A stretch of 61,436 nt of DNA, taken from NCBI GenBank assembly GCA_019359075.1, contig JAHHIB010000051.1:1-61436 (forward strand). The letters are read 5' to 3'. The notes beneath the pieces are model-generated. The model was not told where the DNA came from and made no database searches. It saw nothing but the letters and a program-made list of their open reading frames with translations. Below are positions 19,191-28,674 of the stretch, piece after piece. Positions within the stretch are counted from its first letter, which is position 1; each line of letters opens with the position of its first letter. A program made the translations under genes and the position numbers. Source of the DNA: Kalymmatonema hyalinum WJT4-NPBG1 (GTDB taxonomy: Bacteria; Cyanobacteriota; Cyanobacteriia; Cyanobacteriales; Nostocaceae).

Positions 19191-20620
19191 GCTAGTACCA
19201 TCCAAAAAAGCAGAATCAACATCAGACTCATCCCACCGATCAGATGCTCAAATTGCTCCATAACACGGGGCAGCTTGAGTACGGATCGTTTGAAAATCAA
19301 AAGATACGCCAACCAACCCAGGCCAATAGTTGCCAGTGGTTTCACGATATTCTCAAGGGTATAAGCCTCGTAATAGACAACGTTTGCCGCAAACAGACCA
19401 CCCAGCAGCAGGCTCACTGCTGGCCAGAAACCGGGCTTTACTGCCTCCTCGCCGTCCGCTTTATGCGGCAAGAATATGAATTTGGCAAACGAGATTGCTG
19501 TTCCCAAAGCCGCAATATTCATAGCGATCGCTTGCCAGGGCAGAAGATTCTTCGTCGTCAACACCTTCGCCCCAAAGCCGGACAACAAGGGAAAGCCTGA
19601 GATCGAGAAGCTGGCGATGACCAGAGCAATCCAGACCGTTGTATTGATCGGCTTATGTTGCAACTCCTTGAAGTTGCGGCTCGGTAAAGCACCCGCGATC
19701 AGGAAGAGTGCTGATTTGACCAGACCGTGTGTTAGCGCATAAAAGCCACCTACGACTGGGGCAGCGAGGATAAAGCCCAACTGCGAAACCGTATGAAACG
19801 CCAGCATCCGCTTGGCATCCTTTTCAAAGACGGCATAGAACACGCCTAGCAGGGCTGTCCCAACTCCGAAAATCCGGATGAGTGGATCGACCTCCTCCAC
19901 CATTAGCGCACAACGCACTAGCGGATAGACGCCAGCTTTGACCACAACTCCCGACAGCAACGCCGATACTGGTGTCTCCGATTCGGAGTGGGTCAACGGT
20001 AGCCACAATCCCGATACAAAGATTCCCCCCTTAATCAAGAGTCCCAGAAAGATAAGGGCTAGCGCCTCTGGAGGTGCCCCGCGCAAACTTGCAAAACTAA
20101 ACGAATGATTGGTCTGATAGGCAAGCACCGCGCCCACCAGATAAAACAGCATTGCCGTGTTGCTGATAAACAGATAGCGCAAGCCAACCCAAATCGAGCG
20201 ATCAGTGCGAGTATAGGTAATCAAGAGAAACGCGGCAATCCCGCTCACCTCTAACGCCACGTATAAACTGATAAAGTCTGCACAGGCGAACGCGGCATTG
20301 AGGCTGCCATGCAAAATGATGGCTTGTGCATAAAAGAAAGTCGTCTTATCGCTGTGCCAACAGTAGAGGATGACTGCGGCTGTTACCAGCGCATTGGTCA
20401 AGATAAAGTAGCCGCTTAACTGATCGACTATTAATGTGACGCTGAAATGATCTAGTAACTCTAGTTTCAGGGGCGACTGTTCGACAAATAGCTGCAACGC
20501 ATATGCAGCCGAAGCAAAAGCTGTAAACAGTGCGAGAGTTTTGTCAAGTTTGGGGAACAGATAAATGGTGAACCCCAAGAAAAATGGTAGTGCGATCCAT
20601 GCAAGGGTAATGGTATTCAT
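19187..20620 (-). CDS. mrpD: Na+/H+ antiporter subunit MrpD (proton-conducting, complex-I-like)
   Basis: A 477-residue member of the NuoL/M/N-like antiporter family with about 13-14 membrane helices. Family landmarks are ADFISLYVALEVSGIAAFLL (key Glu in ALE), the Lys-bearing GLLIKGGIFVSGLWLPLTHS, and KDAKRMLAFHTVSQLGFILA. It carries the ion-translocating pathway of the antiporter. Only one such subunit is present; the long MrpA paralogue is missing, as is usual for this cyanobacterial operon type. Confidence 0.93.
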   Translation of the reverse strand: MNTITLAWIALPFFLGFTIYLFPKLDKTLALFTAFASAAYALQLFVEQSPLKLELLDHFSVTLIVDQLSGYFILTNALVTAAVILYCWHSDKTTFFYAQAIILHGSLNAAFACADFISLYVALEVSGIAAFLLITYTRTDRSIWVGLRYLFISNTAMLFYLVGAVLAYQTNHSFSFASLRGAPPEALALIFLGLLIKGGIFVSGLWLPLTHSESETPVSALLSGVVVKAGVYPLVRCALMVEEVDPLIRIFGVGTALLGVFYAVFEKDAKRMLAFHTVSQLGFILAAPVVGGFYALTHGLVKSALFLIAGALPSRNFKELQHKPINTTVWIALVIASFSISGFPLLSGFGAKVLTTKNLLPWQAIAMNIAALGTAISFAKFIFLPHKADGEEAVKPGFWPAVSLLLGGLFAANVVYYEAYTLENIVKPLATIGLGWLAYLLIFKRSVLKLPRVMEQFEHLIGGMSLMLILLFWMVLA

Positions 20621-20952
20621 GGGGTATTGCTCTTCTCGATCTCGTTGGTTTCCAGGGTGGGATTATCCCGTGCCAACTTCATGACACCGACCAGCATTAA
20701 GCACTGAATCGAAAAGCCAATCACAATCCCTGTCAATATGACCGCCTGGGGGACGGGATCGGCGTAAGCCCCATTTGCGGCGTCTGAAATAATGGGCGTG
20801 AATAAACCATCTCGCGATGCAATCAGCACGTAATAGGCGATAACCCCTGTGCTCATGACATCCATAGAGATGATCTTCATAACCAGGTTCTTTTTAAGGA
20901 TGATGCCGAGAAATCCGCAGAATATTGTTGCGAAGACGAATGCTTCTAACAC
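20617..20952 (-). CDS. mrpC: Na+/H+ antiporter subunit MrpC
   Basis: A NuoK-like subunit of 111 residues with three helices and the family core DPVPQAVILTGIVIGFS. It is the first intact gene of the Mrp operon, ending in an ATGA overlap with mrpD. Its first bases overlap the end of a P-type ATPase fragment. Confidence 0.92.
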   Translation of the reverse strand: MLEAFVFATIFCGFLGIILKKNLVMKIISMDVMSTGVIAYYVLIASRDGLFTPIISDAANGAYADPVPQAVILTGIVIGFSIQCLMLVGVMKLARDNPTLETNEIEKSNTP

Positions 20953-21302
20953 GGGAATTGCCTGTTGAGTAAGGGTCGGTCGTAATTATCTTTGAAAAAA
21001 CACACTATTTCTAATAGGCAGTTTGATTTCTCCGGCTCACTGGAGGGAATCCGAAGTTTTGCCCCATTGCGGATAACCGTTGCTTCAGTGGTGACGGCTT
21101 TGGATAGCGCCGCTATCGCTTCTTCAGCTTTTGATTCCTGAATAAATCCGACAATCACGTTGGTCGTGGTTACTCCCCAAATCACCCCTGCCTGCCAAGT
21201 TGTCGTCTGCACAAGACGCTGTGCGGTTGTGGACAGATGAACCATGAGTAAATACTTATCAAACCGTGCTAAAACATATATAGCACGATTAAATAGTGCC
21301 AT
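20946..21302 (-). pseudogene. P-type cation ATPase fragment
   Basis: Residues about 30-90 read WGVTTTNVIVGFIQESKAEE and then AVTTEATVIRNGAKLRIPSSE, the membrane-helix-2/actuator-start region of cation-pumping P-type ATPases. The match ends exactly where 'LVPGD' should follow. The preceding residues are a poor version of the first helix region, and everything after about residue 92 (actuator, phosphorylation and ATP domains) is gone. This is a remnant about 75 codons long, fused to non-homologous sequence that runs into mrpC. Confidence 0.7.
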
Positions 21303-21524
21303 ACTATAGCAGCACTATAGAAAAGTGCCAATATAAAGCATAGACTGATGCCACATTAAACCGCTTTGCCGAGTCACTAGGCCATTCAAAATTCAAAATG
21401 CTCTAACTCAAATGAAAGAATCGACTTATGGCAGAGCCATGCTAAACTTTAGCCCTGACTCACGCGCCGACATAGTAAACGGCTTGCGAGATAGTCAAGC
21501 TCCAAATCAAAACGTTATACCCGT

Positions 21525-21778
21525 CAGCAACCCCCGACTTCAAGTCGGGGGCTTCAGGCGACTATCGCCCAAGCCCTAGCTGACCAGACTACTCGTTTAG
21601 GGCAAGAGTTGAAGACCCACTTCAGGATGCTTGCTAGTCCTGAACTCTGGAACCGAACGACTAAACAGGCTTATGGGTTAAACCAGTGTCGCGAGTGAAA
21701 GTACCGACCTTAAACAAAGTCGTTCGCGCAGCGTGTGCGAAGCACTCAGCAAACCTTACCTGTAAAAAGGATGCAGCA
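21525..21778 (+). ncRNA. Candidate IscB omega-RNA (guide RNA scaffold)
   Basis: The 250 bases before iscB can fold into nested helices typical of omega-RNA. There is a GC-rich hairpin at 21531-21551 (CCCCCGACTT paired with CAAGTCGGGGG) and a small hairpin at 21557-21569 (GGCG/CGCC). A nested stem pairs AGAGTT (21605) with AACTCT (21643) and encloses TTCAGGA (21621) with TCCTGAA (21638). A long-range helix pairs GTTTAG (21595) with CTAAAC (21661). The RNA would end at the iscB start and carry its guide at the 5' side. Placement is known for the family; exact ends and guide are not determinable here. Confidence 0.7.
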
Positions 21779-23050
21779 ATGCAAAATTATGTATTTGTTA
21801 TTGACCAAAACAAACAACCTCTCAATCCAATTCCGCCAGCACGAGCCAGGGAATTGCTGACTAAGCAAAAAGCGGCTGTGTTCAGGATGTATCCATTTAC
21901 GATTATCCTCAAGCACGCGGTTGAAAATGCTAACCCTAAACCTTTAACTATCAAACTTGACCCTGGTAGCAAATTCACTGGTATTGCAATTTTGGATAAT
22001 GACAAAGTTATTTGGGCTTCTGAGTTGGAACATCGGGGATGGCAGATTAAGGATTCTTTGGAGTCAAGACGTGCATTACGCCGTAGTCGGCGTAACCGTA
22101 AAACTCGGTATCGTCAGCCACGTTTTAATAACCGCAAACGCCCAGAGGGATGGTTAGCTCCATCATTAATGCATCGTGTTCTTACCGTTGAGACTTGGGT
22201 AAAACGGCTTTGTCGTTATGCACCAATCACCCAGATAGCGATGGAGTTAGTCAAGTTTGATACTCAAAAAATGCAAAACCCAGAGATTGGCGGTGTTGAA
22301 TACCAACAAGGCGAGCTTGCTGGGTATGAAGTCCGCGAATATCTCTTAGAAAAATGGGGTCGTAAATGTGCCTACTGTGATAAAGAAGGTGTACCCCTCC
22401 AGGTTGAGCATATTCACCCTAAGTCTAAAGGCGGTAGCAATCGAGTCTCAAACTTAACTCTTAGTTGCAAACGGTGCAACACCAAAAAAGGAACTAAGTC
22501 TATAGACGAGTTCCTAAAAAAGGATGGCTCTAGGCTGGAAAAGATAAAGCGACAAGCCAAGCAACCATTGAAAGATGTAGCCGTAGTAAATTCAAGTCGT
22601 TGGGCATTGTTCCGCACTTTGAAAAACATCCTACCCACAACAACGGGAACAGGTGGACAAACTAAATACAATCGGACAAGATTTGAACTACCCAAACAGC
22701 ATTGGATTGATGCGGCTTGCGTTGGAGATGTTGAAACAATTCAGTTGCTAGCCCAACAACCATTAAGAATTAAGTGTACTGGTTGGGGAACACGTCAAAT
22801 GTGTGGCACTGACCGTTACGGGTTTCCTACTCGTTACCGAGAGCGCAAACAAGTTCATTTTGACTTGAGAACTGGCGACATTGTTAAAGCAGTTGTCACC
22901 TTTGGAAAGAAGGTAGGCAAATATGTTGGTCGCGTGTTATGCCGCTACACGACCTGCTTTGATATTGTCACCAAAGCAGGTCGTGTAGCGGGTATTAGTT
23001 ACAAATTTTGCACATCCATTCATAAAAAGGATGGTTACTCATATGCATAG
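21779..23050 (+). CDS. iscB: IscB RNA-guided nuclease (RuvC/HNH, IS200/IS605-associated)
   Basis: 423 residues from ATG 21779 (MQNYVFVIDQN). It has a PLMP-like N-terminus, RuvC-I with Asp in IKLDPGSKFTGIAI, and the Arg-rich bridge/RRXRR region (LRRSRRNRKTRYRQPRFNNR). RuvC-II follows with Glu in IAMELVKFD, then an HNH domain with zinc-type cysteines (CAYC ... CKRC) and catalytic VEHIHPKSKGGS, then RuvC-III (HWIDAACVGD). The C-terminal target-adjacent-motif domain is about 335-423. All catalytic residues appear present. IscB, the ancestor of Cas9, cuts DNA guided by an omega-RNA and travels with IS200/IS605 elements; no TnpA transposase is encoded here. The frame is open upstream to 21686, but that part belongs to the RNA. 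Confidence 0.94.
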   Translation: MQNYVFVIDQNKQPLNPIPPARARELLTKQKAAVFRMYPFTIILKHAVENANPKPLTIKLDPGSKFTGIAILDNDKVIWASELEHRGWQIKDSLESRRALRRSRRNRKTRYRQPRFNNRKRPEGWLAPSLMHRVLTVETWVKRLCRYAPITQIAMELVKFDTQKMQNPEIGGVEYQQGELAGYEVREYLLEKWGRKCAYCDKEGVPLQVEHIHPKSKGGSNRVSNLTLSCKRCNTKKGTKSIDEFLKKDGSRLEKIKRQAKQPLKDVAVVNSSRWALFRTLKNILPTTTGTGGQTKYNRTRFELPKQHWIDAACVGDVETIQLLAQQPLRIKCTGWGTRQMCGTDRYGFPTRYRERKQVHFDLRTGDIVKAVVTFGKKVGKYVGRVLCRYTTCFDIVTKAGRVAGISYKFCTSIHKKDGYSYA

Positions 23051-23064
23051 TTTAGAGAATTGGA

Positions 23065-23082
23065 CGGCTAATAAATTAGCCG
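23065..23082. repeat. Hairpin behind iscB, possible element end
   Basis: CGGCTAAT and ATTAGCCG form a perfect 8-bp stem with a two-base loop, 14 bases after the iscB stop. IS200/IS605-type elements end in subterminal hairpins, so this may be the right end; it could also aid termination. Confidence 0.45.
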
Positions 23083-23164
23083 AGTCGTGTTTCCTCCGCG
23101 ACCTGTTCGCGGTAGCGTGCCGCAGGCATAGGTGCGCGGCTTCCACACTCCCGGAGGTTTTTAG

Positions 23165-24274
23165 GTGAATCTCTTAAATTTGTCAGCACCGTTTGAATTA
23201 GTCGGGCGGCAGGCTCAATTTCAACGCATCACGCAGGTTTTAGCGCATGATGGTGACTTGCTAATTGCTGGAGTGCCGGGAAGCGGACGGCGGACTCTGG
23301 TACGGCGGGCGGCTCAAGAAGTTGGCGCTCAAATCTTGGAGGTTGACTGCATCCGAGTTACCGATGGTCAGCGCTTTGTGCAATTGCTGTGCGAGAGTAT
23401 AGACCAGACGTTTCAAAGTGCAGCTGCTCGATTGCCAATGCAAGAGTGGATTGAAGGCAAGGCATCTGGATTATTTGTCCTGAAAGACGAAGCAAGTGGC
23501 AGACAGAGGCTGAAATCCATTCCCGCAGAGAGCCAAGAGCAACAATGGAGAGCATTTGAGGTATTACTTTATCTCCTGCAAGAGTTAGCCGAATCTTCGG
23601 GCGAACGAGTGGTGCTGATTTTGCAAAGCTTCCCCCACATCCGTTCTTGGGATCGCAATGGAATGTGGGAAACGTTTTTGAGGAACGAGATTCAGCGTCA
23701 GACTCAGGTGAGTTATGTACTGGTGGCAACCATTGCAGAAATCAGCATTCATCTCGATGAACCTGGCAATAATTTGGAAATCGTGCAACTGGCTCCCTTA
23801 GCCGATGATGTTGTCGCCGCTTGGGTTCAGGAGGGCTTGCATACCGAAGGGCTGACATTCGATCCGCGATCGCAAGCGCTGGAACTCTTTGTCAATGCGG
23901 TGCAGGGACACTTAGGCGATGCTTCGGCACTGGTGCGACGCCTAAAGTCGGTACGAGTTTCTGACGGGCTAATTCGCGATTGGCACGTCCAGCACGCAAT
24001 CCAAGAACTGCTAACCGACCTATCGATGGTCTTCGAGTCATTACTTATGCTGCTTCCCGCCAATCAGGCGCATCTTTTGGAATCCTTGGCGTTAGACCCT
24101 ACCGACAAGCCGCAAAGTCGAGATTACATTCACAAGCATTACCTGTCCAGAGGGGGCTCTCTCCAAGGAGCGATCGCGGGATTGCAGCACAAAGGCTTGA
24201 TTTACGGTTCTGAACAAGGTTACCGACTTGCTCTGCCTCTCTTTGCTTTGTGGCTTCGCCAGCGCCTGAGTTAA
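23165..24274 (+). CDS. AAA-like protein with degenerate nucleotide-binding motifs and winged-helix-like tail
   Basis: A 369-residue protein arranged like an AAA/STAND ATPase: FELVGRQAQFQRI leading to a P-loop-like GVPGSGRRT at 36-44, a central alpha/beta region, then about 300-369 resembling a winged helix (AIAGLQHKGLIYGSEQGYRLALPLF). The P-loop lysine is replaced by Arg42 and the Ser/Thr by Arg43. The Walker B position reads VVLILQSF without Asp/Glu, so ATP hydrolysis is doubtful. The start is GTG, supported by GGAGG seven bases upstream. I do not recognise a specific function. It sits between the IscB element and a decayed transposase. Confidence 0.7.
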   Translation: MNLLNLSAPFELVGRQAQFQRITQVLAHDGDLLIAGVPGSGRRTLVRRAAQEVGAQILEVDCIRVTDGQRFVQLLCESIDQTFQSAAARLPMQEWIEGKASGLFVLKDEASGRQRLKSIPAESQEQQWRAFEVLLYLLQELAESSGERVVLILQSFPHIRSWDRNGMWETFLRNEIQRQTQVSYVLVATIAEISIHLDEPGNNLEIVQLAPLADDVVAAWVQEGLHTEGLTFDPRSQALELFVNAVQGHLGDASALVRRLKSVRVSDGLIRDWHVQHAIQELLTDLSMVFESLLMLLPANQAHLLESLALDPTDKPQSRDYIHKHYLSRGGSLQGAIAGLQHKGLIYGSEQGYRLALPLFALWLRQRLS

Positions 24275-24304
24275 TCTAACCGAACGAGTCCGCGTTTGAT
24301 GGCT

Positions 24305-25441
24305 AGGGTAGTGGACAGCATCCTGAAAGCGTAACAAATACTTGGATAAATTTAAAACACTTTTTTGACCTTTTCCTTGCCAACGTTTGAGACGACTAAT
24401 CACTCTTTTAACGTAACCTCTATCAATTGAATCCAGGATGTGTTTTATCCAAATAGAACGCATTTCATCACTAAATTCCATTGCTTCATCTGTCGCATAA
24501 ATATGCTGTTTAAGATGTGCCCGATCTAGAATAAACTGAAAATGATTAAATTCAGATGATAATGCTTCTCGTCAGCCATTTCCCCCATCTGCTACACCAT
24601 AAACTAATGTATAAGTAGATAGTCCTCTATCAATCGCAGCAGTTTTGAGTTGTGACACAACTTCGGGATCTTGACCCATTCGAGCAAGACGAAAGTGGTG
24701 GTCTTTTTGCTCCACAGGACGTGCCAGTCCGACTCTAACTTCACGCCAATCTACCTGACGCTTACATTTTTTGATTCGGCGTAGTGGTGTCAGTTTTTGT
24801 GTTTCAGTGGGCGCATTAATACCAGTACGAATTTGACAACCGTCTAACTCCACTAAAATTCTGTTCCAACCGCATCTTTTTTTAGGTGGTTCTTGATTTT
24901 TAAATTTTGTTGCTAATTCATGCAATCGGTTTTCTACATATTCAAAGGCTTGCAAAGCAATATTTTCTACTTCTCGTCTAACACAACTGCGTTCTACTTT
25001 TCAACCATAATGTTCTTCAAAACGTTGACTAGCTTGCCCAAAAGACTCTTCTGCCCCAAAGTCAGTTAAAGCTCGCTTAACACAAGGCGAGCGCTCTCCC
25101 GACTTAATTCCCAATCTTTCTTTAACAGGGCTAATTCCTCGGTGATGTTTTTTATCCCATAGATAAGGAGAATTGATTTCTATATTACCAAATATTACTG
25201 AGTATTTGAGGCGAGAATGTCGGTGGATTACTAAACCTTTTTGTTTTTCTTCTTGTGTTACTTGCTCTGCCAAACTATTAAATAGCATTGACATAACTTG
25301 CTGTCCTACTAAACGGAGCAGTTTAGCTAATGAGACCTCTACTTCTTTCAGATCTTCGCACAAAAAAGATTCTCTTTCTTGAATAGCTTGAAGTAGGATT
25401 TGACTCACTTGTTCGACAATGTCAGAGTAATTTTGATTCAT
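24305..25441 (-). pseudogene. Decayed ISKra4-family transposase
   Basis: Read from MNQNYSDIVEQVSQILL at 25441, a single frame continues to FQDAVHY near 24310 with two internal UGA stops, one near 25002 (after EEHYG) and one at 24572-24574 (after VADGGNG). ISKra4-type features are present: a Cys/Lys-rich middle (KKCKRQVDWREVRVG), catalytic Asp in YGVADGGN, and FILDRAHLKQHIYAT. The C-terminal part with the last acidic residue is missing, cut off about 30 bases from the AAA-like gene. This is an inactive insertion-sequence remnant. Confidence 0.85.
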
Positions 25442-25633
25442 AATACTATCCAATTTGAGTTGACATCTTCTTAAAACACTCCCATATTTCGGGAGTTTGT
25501 CAAGTCAAAATTCTACTGCATTGCTGTTGGTGCTTATTTACTCATGTCAGCTTTCCCAAAAAGTTTTCCAGAAGCCTCACCAATCCTTCATTTCCCCTTA
25601 GAAATACAAGGAGCCGAAATTAGTTTGTCATGA

Positions 25634-25670
25634 GGATGGGGAGGTGGAGCGATGCTCCACCTCCCCATCC
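25634..25670. terminator. 17-bp perfect hairpin downstream of the NhaS3-like gene
   Basis: Perfect inverted repeat with 17-bp arms (GGATGGGGAGGTGGAGC and its complement) and a three-base GAT loop, about 110 bases past the stop of the antiporter gene. There is no T-tract, so it may be a mobile palindrome that also stalls transcription. Confidence 0.45.
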
Positions 25671-25781
25671 CACCTCAGGCGATTATCATTATATTTAGCT
25701 GCCGGATATTAAGCGATCGCTCACTTACCAACTACTTTTGACCACACCCATTGAGTAAACAGCCGTAATCTCGTAAAACCG

Positions 25782-27194
25782 TTACTCACTTGCTGTTTCT
25801 ACAGCCGTGGTAGATTCTGGGATGGGATTCGTGGATGAACCAAAGGCAACCCGTAAAAAAGGTGGAGCCAGGAAAGTTGTCAAAATTACCATGATAATAA
25901 TCGACACCTCCAGCGGCTTATCCAAAATGCCGCTAGCTGAGCCGATGCCAGCAAACACTAGACCCACCTCACCTCGAGGGATCATCCCAACCCCGATCGC
26001 CACTCGATTGATGCCGGGTTGTCCAAACACTGCCCAACCTGTGATCAGCTTGCCGATAATCGCCACTGCGATCAAAAACGTTGCAATCAAGAGACCCGCT
26101 CGATTCTCCGGTACCGTCGGGTTCAAAACACCGAGGTCGGCACGCGCTCCCACAGTCACAAAAAAGATGGGTACCAGTAAATCGGCGATTGGTTTGATTA
26201 ATTCATCTAACTCGTTCCGGGCATCGGTTTCATCGAGCACCAAACCCGCTGCAAAGGCACCCAAAATCGCTTCGAGATGAATGGCGTTACCTAAAAATGC
26301 CATAAAGAAAGCGAAGATGAATGCCGGAATAACAATATTTCCACGGGTTTTGAGCTGATCCACGATCGCCACAAAACTTTTGTTAAAGATACCCCCCAAT
26401 AAAATTGATCCAATCAAGAATGCCGTAGCGCCGACAATCAAGTAAATGACATTGGCGACATCAATCTCACCGGTTTTGGCTAAGCTGGCCACTACAGCCA
26501 GGACAATAATGCCGAGGACATCATCAATCACCGCCGCGCCAACAATGATTTGCCCTTCTTTGGATTTGAGTTGACCTAACTCTGACAACACTTTAGAGGT
26601 AATGCCGATACTCGTTGCCGTTAACGCGGCCCCCGCAAAAATCGCTGGAATTGCTGCTACATGAAAGAGCATCATTAACCCTGCCGTGCCCGCCGCAAAA
26701 GGTGCCGCGACTCCGACACAGGCGACAACCGTGGCTTGAATTCCCACTTCCTTCAGTTGCCGCAGATCGGATTCCAGTCCAATTTCAAACAGCAGAATAA
26801 TCACGCCGATTTCAGCTAGAACCGAAATCACTTCACTTTGCGACTCAAAGATTCGGGTCAGCGCATCCGGTGCCAATTGATTCAATCCTTGCAGCGCCGT
26901 CATAATCACCGAGTCAGAGGCAGACAGCCCCCCTTCGGGAAAGATCACCAGGTGCAACGCCGAAACACCGACAATCACACCGGCGACCAGTTCCCCCAGG
27001 ACGGGCGGAAAATCCAATCGCCTAGCGACTTCTGCGCCGAACTTGCTGGCCAGATAAATCACCACCAGCGTCAGCAATACGCCAGACAGAATAATGGGTG
27101 AATCCTCAGCAACAACGGTCGCCAGGAATGGTATCGGAGCCATGAGAGCGGCGATCCCCCCACTGAAAGGAGGCAGAATGTTGGACAGAATCAT
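25782..27194 (-). CDS. Cation:proton antiporter of the CPA2 family, NhaS3-like
   Basis: A 470-residue membrane protein with about 12-13 helices. It contains the CPA2 features LDFPPVLGELVAGVIVGVSAL (key PPVLGELVAG), GVAAPFAAGTAGL, TATSIGITSKVLSELGQL, VIDDVLGIIVLAV with the paired Asp residues, and GMIPRGEVGLVFAGIG. It resembles cyanobacterial NhaS3, a Na+/H+ antiporter of the thylakoid or cytoplasmic membrane; I assign it by pattern only. It lacks a C-terminal TrkA-N domain. Its neighbours (Mrp, SbtB, BicA remnant) suggest a role in sodium circulation for bicarbonate uptake. Confidence 0.85.
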   Translation of the reverse strand: MILSNILPPFSGGIAALMAPIPFLATVVAEDSPIILSGVLLTLVVIYLASKFGAEVARRLDFPPVLGELVAGVIVGVSALHLVIFPEGGLSASDSVIMTALQGLNQLAPDALTRIFESQSEVISVLAEIGVIILLFEIGLESDLRQLKEVGIQATVVACVGVAAPFAAGTAGLMMLFHVAAIPAIFAGAALTATSIGITSKVLSELGQLKSKEGQIIVGAAVIDDVLGIIVLAVVASLAKTGEIDVANVIYLIVGATAFLIGSILLGGIFNKSFVAIVDQLKTRGNIVIPAFIFAFFMAFLGNAIHLEAILGAFAAGLVLDETDARNELDELIKPIADLLVPIFFVTVGARADLGVLNPTVPENRAGLLIATFLIAVAIIGKLITGWAVFGQPGINRVAIGVGMIPRGEVGLVFAGIGSASGILDKPLEVSIIIMVILTTFLAPPFLRVAFGSSTNPIPESTTAVETASE

Positions 27195-27313
27195 GAGTTT
27201 AAAACGATGAAGGTTAAGGGTCTGAGGAAGTCATAAAACTGCGGGGGGTATGAAAAAGGCAACCGATCAAAGATAGTCATGCTTTGGATGCGGTTGCCTG
27301 GATCGAGACAAGC

Positions 27314-27420
27314 TTAGTTGTCAGTGAGTGACGCGGGCGAATGGGTGTTGAGATTATCTTGAGTCACAATCAGCTTCTCCGCTTGGGCATCATCTAAATC
27401 GACTAACGTTTTGAGTAACG
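27314..27420 (-). pseudogene. IS630-family transposase fragment
   Basis: A 34-codon piece reading LLKTLVDLDDAQAEKL and IVTQDNLNTHSPASL before a stop. 'QDNLNTHSPASLY' is the conserved block around the second catalytic Asp of IS630-type DDE transposases. Nothing else of the gene remains on either side. Confidence 0.7.
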
Positions 27421-27424
27421 GTCA

Positions 27425-27457
27425 CCAAAAAGCCGGGGTCATGACCCGGCTTTTTGG
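27425..27457 (-). terminator. Strong GC-rich hairpin with T-run, end of sbtB transcript
   Basis: CCAAAAAGCCGGG and its complement CCCGGCTTTTTGG flank a short loop, giving a 13-bp stem ending in a T-run in both directions. It lies 18 bases past the sbtB stop and looks like a textbook intrinsic, probably bidirectional terminator. Confidence 0.85.
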
Positions 27458-27474
27458 GTCTACGTCGTCTCGAT

Positions 27475-28037
<563 letters not shown>

Positions 28038-28548
28038 AACTGAGGTAAATGAACGGTAGATCAAACGAACTACAAGCGACCCATTTCATAGAAAGGATGG
28101 GTTATAGATAAAAGTCGGCTGGAGAATGGAATCTAACATATGCGATCGCGCAGTCAAAGAAGTCTCAACAACAGACTGCTGAGAATGATTGCCGAGCGAC
28201 TTCAAGCTCTGAAAAACTAAATCGTAATAGTTAAATCATTTGGATATTCTTATACTGTACGCCACTCTAGGTAGTAATACTTGCTGAGGGATCAAGAAAA
28301 AAGTTTTTGTATGCATAGAGATTCTTCTATGGTTTTTAGATCACTGACACCGCGAAGCCAGCGGTCGGGGGCAGCAGCCCAACAAGTCGTTGCAGCGGCG
28401 GAATAAAGGTTATTGTCAGGATTCATAAGTCACTAGCCGCCGCTGAACTTGGTCGTTAGGTCGCTTACGTCAGTCCTCTCAATATTGACAAATAGTACAC
28501 TATGTGATTTCTCTAAGGAGGTAAGACCAAAATTGTACTTCAGCGCTG
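28038..28548. other. Intergenic region with repeats between BicA and IS4 remnants
   Basis: About 500 bases with no recognisable gene. It includes one HIP1-like site and a GC-rich interspersed repeat (about 28350-28470, with CGCCGCTGAACTTGGTCGTT near its end). It probably carried the old bicA promoter. Confidence 0.4.
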
Positions 28549-28674
28549 ATGCTATCTCCCATATTTGATGCTTTTGTAGAAGCCAGCCCCGTCAGTGTAA
28601 TGATGCGAGTCCTGATGGAAAATTCGCAAACATCCCAGAAGTCCCAAAAAGAAGCGACCACCACTGTCCGTTGA
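28549..28674 (+). pseudogene. IS4-family transposase N-terminal fragment
   Basis: A 41-codon frame reading MLSPIFDAFVEASPVSVMMR and VLMEN, which resembles the start of IS4-type transposases (IF..FV..SPVSVM.R..ME). It then degenerates to a stop. The rest of the transposase is not found downstream. The assignment rests on one short motif. Confidence 0.55.

Noticed and set aside
21686-21778. In-frame extension of iscB to 21686
   Set aside because: The extra 31 codons overlap the predicted omega-RNA scaffold, and the conserved protein begins at MQNYVF.
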